NCBI GenBank assembly: GCA_004297305.1
Contig: SCTR01000011.1
Location: 1-64,000 of the forward strand
Reading direction: 5' to 3'
DNA from: Actinomycetota bacterium
GTDB lineage: Bacteria; Actinomycetota; Actinomycetes; S36-B12; FW305-bin1
DNA: 64,000 nucleotides
Shown: positions 60,398 through 64,000 of the stretch, piece after piece
Position numbering within the stretch: the stretch's first letter is position 1
How the letters are laid out: each line of letters begins with the position of its first letter
Program-made: the position numbers and the translations under genes
The notes under the pieces: generated by a model
What the model saw: the letters and a program-made list of their open reading frames with translations, nothing else
What the model was told of the DNA's origin: nothing
Database searches by the model: none

Positions 60398-62734
60398 GTG
60401 ACGGTCGTCAGCCCCCCGGATCTGCTCGCCGGCCTGCTCGCCGCGGCCGGTCGCCGCGACCGGCTCCGGCATGTCGAGCACGTCCCGGCTGCCGCAGGCC
60501 GCACCGCCCGCTGGCCGCAGTGGGCCGACCCGGACCTGGTCGCGGCCTGGCAGGCCAGGGGCATCGAGGCGCCCTGGGCGCACCAGGCGAGCGCTGCCGG
60601 CCTCGCCCACGACGGCCGCTCGGTGGTGATCGCGACCGGCACGGCCTCCGGCAAGTCGCTGGCCTACCAGCTGCCGGTGCTGACCGCGGTGCTCGCCGGC
60701 GCGCGGGCCCCCGACGGCCGCGGTGCCACCGCCTTGTACCTGGCGCCCACGAAGGCGCTGGCGCACGACCAGCTGCGGTCGATCGCCGACCTCGGGTTGC
60801 CGGGCCTGCGGGTCGCGGCGTACGACGGTGACACCGCCACCGAGGACCGCAGCTGGATCCGGGCACACGCCGGGGTCGTGCTGACCAATCCCGACCTGGT
60901 GCACCACGCGCTGCTGCCCGGCCACCCGGCGTGGGCCGGCTTCCTGCGTGCGCTGCGCTACGTGGTGGTGGACGAGTGCCACGTCTACCGCGGGGTCTTC
61001 GGCTCGCACGTCGCGGCGGTGCTGCGACGGCTGCGCCGGGTGGCGGCGCACTACGGCGCGGATCCGGTCGTCATCTGCGCGTCGGCGACCGTCGCCGACG
61101 CGGCTGCCACCGCCACCCGGCTGACCGGCCTGCCCATGACGGCCGTGGACACCGACACAGCACCGCGGGGGCCGGTGCAGTTCGCCCTGTGGGAGCCGCC
61201 GATGACCCCGTTCGTCGGGGAGCACGGTGCGCCGGTACGCCGCAGCGCCACCGCCGAGACGGCCGAGCTGCTGGCCGATCTGGTCTCCGGGGGTGTCCGG
61301 ACGCTGGCCTTCGTCCGGTCGCGGCGCGGCGCCGAAACGGTCGCCGTGGCGACCCGGGACAAGCTGGGCGCGGTGGACGCCGCGTTGGCGGACCGGGTGG
61401 CGGCGTACCGGGCCGGGTTCCTACCGGAGGAACGCCGGGCTCTGGAACACCGACTCCGCAGCGGGCAGCTGCTCGGACTGGCCACCACCAGCGCACTGGA
61501 GTTGGGCGTCGACGTGCACGGCCTCGACGCCGTCCTGCTGGCCGGTTGGCCCGGGACCCGGGCGTCGCTGTGGCAGCGGGCCGGGCGGGCGGGGCGCGAC
61601 GGCTCCGCCGCGCTGGTGATCTTCGTGGCGGGCGACGACCCGCTGGACAGCTACCTCGTGGGCAACCCGGCGGCGATCTTCGGCGCCCCGGTGGAAGCCA
61701 CCGTGCTGGACCCGGACAACCCCTACGTCCTGGGCCCACACCTGGCTGCGGCGGCGGCCGAGCAGCCACTGACCGGCGACGACCTGCCCCGGTGGTTCGG
61801 CCCGGCCGCCGCGGGAGTCGCCGACGACCTGGTCGAGCGGGGCGTGCTGCGACGGCGGCCTGCCGGCCTGTTCTGGACGCACCGAGAGCGCGCGAGCGCG
61901 CTGGCCGACCTCCGCGGCACCGGCGGCGCCGCGATCCAGGTGGTCGAGGCGGCGACCGGCGGGCTGCTCGGCACCGTGGATCAGGCCGCGGCGCACACCA
62001 CCGTGCACGCCGGGGCGGTCTACGTTCACCAGGGCCGGACGTATCTGGTCGAGCAGCTGGACCTCGACGCGGGTGTCGCGCTGGTGGCCCCGGCCGTGGT
62101 GGACCACAGCACTCACGCGCGGCAGGTCAGCGACATCCGCATCCTTCGATGCGAGGAGGAACGCAGCTGGGGGGACGCGGTGGTCTGCTTCGGCGAGGTG
62201 CAGGTGACGTCCGCGGTCGTGTCGTACCTGCGACGCCGCCTGCTGACCGGCGAGGTGCTCGGCGAGGAAGCACTGCAGTTGCCGCCCCGCCACCTGCACA
62301 CCCGGGCCGTCTGGTGGACCGTCACCGCAGCCCAACTCGATGCGGCCGGCCTGACCGAGGCGGACGTCGCCGGCGCTGCGCATGCCGCCGAACACGCCAG
62401 CATCGGACTGCTGCCGCTGGTCGCCACCTGCGACCGATGGGACATCGGGGGCGTCTCCACGGCCCTGCACCCGGACACCGGGGCGTGCACGGTCTTCGTG
62501 TACGACGGTCACCCGGGCGGCGCCGGGTTCGCCGAGCGCGGTTTCCTGGCCGCCCGGGCGTGGCTGACCGCCACCCGCGACGCGGTCGCCGGGTGCGCCT
62601 GCCCCGCCGGCTGCCCGTCGTGCGTGCAGTCGCCCAAGTGCGGCAACGGCAACGAGCCGCTGGACAAGAGCGGGGCTTCCCGACTGCTGGCGGAGCTGGT
62701 GCGGCATGCTGACGCCGATGCGCCGAACGGGTGA
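60398..62734 (+). CDS. DEAD/DEAH-box helicase with DUF1998 (MrfA/YprA-type)
   Basis: A 778-residue superfamily-2 helicase. Motif I ATGTASGKSLAYQLP, motif II VVDECHVYRGVFGSH, motif III CASATV and motif VI WQRAGRAGRDG are complete. The C-terminal DUF1998/MZB domain ends with four zinc Cys in CACPAGCPSCVQSPKCG. MrfA-type enzymes act in DNA repair of crosslinks such as mitomycin C damage. GTG 60398 follows GGGAGGA at 7 nt; the open frame runs much further upstream over bldG antisense. Confidence 0.92.
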   Translation: MTVVSPPDLLAGLLAAAGRRDRLRHVEHVPAAAGRTARWPQWADPDLVAAWQARGIEAPWAHQASAAGLAHDGRSVVIATGTASGKSLAYQLPVLTAVLAGARAPDGRGATALYLAPTKALAHDQLRSIADLGLPGLRVAAYDGDTATEDRSWIRAHAGVVLTNPDLVHHALLPGHPAWAGFLRALRYVVVDECHVYRGVFGSHVAAVLRRLRRVAAHYGADPVVICASATVADAAATATRLTGLPMTAVDTDTAPRGPVQFALWEPPMTPFVGEHGAPVRRSATAETAELLADLVSGGVRTLAFVRSRRGAETVAVATRDKLGAVDAALADRVAAYRAGFLPEERRALEHRLRSGQLLGLATTSALELGVDVHGLDAVLLAGWPGTRASLWQRAGRAGRDGSAALVIFVAGDDPLDSYLVGNPAAIFGAPVEATVLDPDNPYVLGPHLAAAAAEQPLTGDDLPRWFGPAAAGVADDLVERGVLRRRPAGLFWTHRERASALADLRGTGGAAIQVVEAATGGLLGTVDQAAAHTTVHAGAVYVHQGRTYLVEQLDLDAGVALVAPAVVDHSTHARQVSDIRILRCEEERSWGDAVVCFGEVQVTSAVVSYLRRRLLTGEVLGEEALQLPPRHLHTRAVWWTVTAAQLDAAGLTEADVAGAAHAAEHASIGLLPLVATCDRWDIGGVSTALHPDTGACTVFVYDGHPGGAGFAERGFLAARAWLTATRDAVAGCACPAGCPSCVQSPKCGNGNEPLDKSGASRLLAELVRHADADAPNG

Positions 62735-62773
62735 GCGCTCAGGGCGGCCGGGAGGCGGCCGCGGGGAGAACGG

Positions 62774-63433
62774 TTGCTGCTGGTGGACCTCGACGGGACG
62801 CTCTGGACCTGGCTGCAGGGCGTAGGGCCCTGGGCGCCGCTGGCGCTACTCGGAGCGACCATCACGGCCGGTCTGATCGTCCAGGCGTTCCGGGTGCGGC
62901 TGTCCTGGGTGACCAGAGCCGTGCTGTGGGGCGTTGGCGCGCTCTCGGTGATCGTGGCCGCCGTCCTCGTGCTGCGGCCGGACAACGACGTACCGGGGGT
63001 CAGTGATGTCTCGTCCGCAGCGGTCGCGTTGCAGGTCGGGTCGTCGTTCACGCTGGACCCGCGCAACGCTGCCGCGCAGGTCGCCGGCCGCGCCCTGCTC
63101 TTCCTCCCCCTGGCCTGCCTGCTCGTCGTGCTCTGGCGGGGACACCCGGTGCGCGCCGTCCTCGTCCTCGCCGCGCTCGGTACCGCGCTGGAGGCGCTGC
63201 GGGCCCTGGCGTCCGGCTCCCGCGCGCTCGACCTGGACAACGTGCTGGCCGGCTACCTCGGGGCGGTGCTGGGCGCGGCGCTCGGGATGCTGATCCTGCG
63301 CTGGTCGCATCGGCTGGCTGCGGCCGGCCCCGCCGCCCGTCCCGTCAACCCGGGCGAGGCGGCGGCCCGGCGCGAACGGCTGCTCGAGCGACGCCGGCAA
63401 GCCGCGGTGAAGCGTCAGACCCGCCGTCGCTGA
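62774..63433 (+). CDS. VanZ-like membrane protein
   Basis: A 219-residue protein with five helices. The motif DPRNAAAQVAGRALLFLPLAC and the later LDLDNVLAGYLGAVLGAALGM are VanZ-like. It ends in a basic cytoplasmic tail (RRERLLERRRQAAVKRQTRRR). The TTG start at 62774 follows GGGGAGA; GTG 62783 is an alternative. The tail overlaps the convergent Tad-like gene by 89 bp. Function unknown; teicoplanin-resistance relatives are only a guide. Confidence 0.75.
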   Translation: MLLVDLDGTLWTWLQGVGPWAPLALLGATITAGLIVQAFRVRLSWVTRAVLWGVGALSVIVAAVLVLRPDNDVPGVSDVSSAAVALQVGSSFTLDPRNAAAQVAGRALLFLPLACLLVVLWRGHPVRAVLVLAALGTALEALRALASGSRALDLDNVLAGYLGAVLGAALGMLILRWSHRLAAAGPAARPVNPGEAAARRERLLERRRQAAVKRQTRRR

Positions 63434-63950
63434 GCGCTCGCGCCCCGCGAACGACTCGGCCGACGAGATCCGGCAACGGCACCGAGACGGCGACACCGGC
63501 GGTGACCCCGGGGCGATCCAGCACGCACGATTCGAGCCGTGCCCCGTTCTCGGCGGCGACGACGGCCGCCCTCGCGCACGGGTCGGCGGCCGCTGGCCCG
63601 GCGATGCCGGCGAGAAGTCCCGCCGCCGCTGCCACCGCGGCGAGGTCGGCCGAATTGTCGGCGCGCTGCCGCGCCAGGACGAACTGCGCGGCGCTCAGCG
63701 CGACAGTTCCGCCGACGGCCAGCAGGGCGACCAGGCAGAGTGCCCACACCGTCGCCGCACCACGGTCGCTGCGCCACGGTGACCGGCGTCGGCGGCGGCG
63801 CCCGGGCCGTGACGAGTTCCCGGCGCGTGCCCGTCGCGGCCGAGTCCCGCCACGAGCAGTCCCGGCGGAAGTCGGGCCCACACGGTCGACGCCGGCAGTG
63901 TCGCGCCTGGTCATGCCGTCACGCCTGGTCATGCCGTCACGTCCGGTCAT
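63345..63950 (-). CDS. TadE/G-like pilus assembly protein (Rv3654c type)
   Basis: A 201-residue protein with a basic N-terminal extension, one helix (RGAATVWALCLVALLAVGG, about 67-88) and the Tad motif FVLARQRADNSADLAAVAAA. Residues further along keep the two Cys of the Rv3654c family (DPCARAAVV and ESCVLDRPG). It belongs to a Flp/Tad pilus cluster that continues beyond the window. Three in-frame ATGs at 63950, 63932 and 63914 lie in an 18-bp repeat, so the start is uncertain. Overlaps the VanZ-like tail by 89 bp. Confidence 0.8.
   Translation of the reverse strand: MTGRDGMTRRDGMTRRDTAGVDRVGPTSAGTARGGTRPRRARAGNSSRPGRRRRRRSPWRSDRGAATVWALCLVALLAVGGTVALSAAQFVLARQRADNSADLAAVAAAAGLLAGIAGPAAADPCARAAVVAAENGARLESCVLDRPGVTAGVAVSVPLPDLVGRVVRGARALSDGGSDASPRLAGVARAAVRAGPPPRPG
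63897..63950. repeat. 18-bp repeat at the start of the Tad-like gene
   Basis: ATGACCGGACGTGACGGC, ATGACCAGGCGTGACGGC and ATGACCAGGCGCGACACT stand in tandem on the minus strand. Each begins with an in-frame ATG. Confidence 0.85.
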
Positions 63951-64000
63951 GCGACGCCGGCCTCTTCGAGGTCGGCGACCGCCCGGCTGGAGACCGTGAC
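63947..64000 (-). CDS. TadE-like pilus protein, C-terminal fragment (cut by window edge)
   Basis: The last 17 residues (VTVSSRAVADLEEAGVA) of a gene entering from the right; its stop overlaps the next start as ATGA. Position directly before the Rv3654c-like gene suggests the TadE-like pilus protein of the Rv3655c type. Too short for certainty. Confidence 0.6.
   Translation of the reverse strand, partial: VTVSSRAVADLEEAGVA

Overview
The window reads as a chromosomal segment of a high-GC actinomycete (Actinomycetota). Evidence for this is the G/C-rich third codon positions, frequent GTG starts, leaderless TAnnnT promoters, F420-type enzymes, a three-gene pntA1/A2/B transhydrogenase, and two gene neighbourhoods typical of the group (ffs-dnaX-recR-ask-asd, and holB-tmk-topA-hppA-bldG-like-helicase-Tad). 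The genus cannot be fixed from what I can see. There are no insertion sequences, prophages or CRISPR arrays, and most of the window is ordinary housekeeping DNA.

Region 1 (1-11,700): the 5' end of a solute-binding lipoprotein behind a strong promoter/operator; guaB1 (CBS-containing GMP reductase); a minus-strand run dnaX-recR-ask-asd-SRPBCC preceded by the 4.5S SRP RNA; tRNA-Ser(GGA); a VapB-like/LytR_C pair; F420-type and OsmC redox proteins; tRNA-Ser(CGA); tadA with its partner. Region 2 (11,800-25,400): an MMPL exporter with a long coiled-coil insert, a pntA1-A2-B transhydrogenase operon, a UbiB-like kinase, a duplicated alpha/beta-barrel protein, a UBP zinc finger facing a Na+/H+ antiporter, small membrane proteins and a PPGK-like ROK kinase.

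Region 3 (25,500-35,800): two paralogous secreted proteins, a 15-bp tandem repeat, an LLM oxidoreductase, then a compact lipid-phosphate cluster (two PAP2 phosphatases, a diacylglycerol-kinase-like protein, DUF1206, a phospholipase-D-like protein and a coupled small protein) and two STAS proteins. Region 4 (35,900-40,600): acyl-CoA dehydrogenase, a strong bidirectional terminator, an orphan NitT/TauT-type binding protein, and an amidohydrolase with a His-rich partner.

Region 5 (40,700-47,300) is the most interesting. A ferric-iron ABC importer operon (SBP-permease-ATPase) is divergent from a single 887-residue protein that fuses an adenylation domain, a carrier-protein domain and a multi-pass acyltransferase-3-like membrane domain. 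An IdeR/DtxR-like iron box lies between them. This looks like an iron-controlled surface or siderophore acylation system packed into one polypeptide, with logic like DltA-DltC-DltB. Its 3' end overlaps a convergent STAS gene by 101 bp.

Region 6 (47,600-64,000): tRNA-Thr(CGT), a secreted TAP-like hydrolase, a two-TM hypothetical protein, the holB-tmk-topA operon, a methyltransferase, the proton pyrophosphatase hppA, a BldG-like antagonist with its GHKL partner, an MrfA/YprA-type helicase, a VanZ-like protein, and the start of a Tad/Flp pilus cluster at the right edge.
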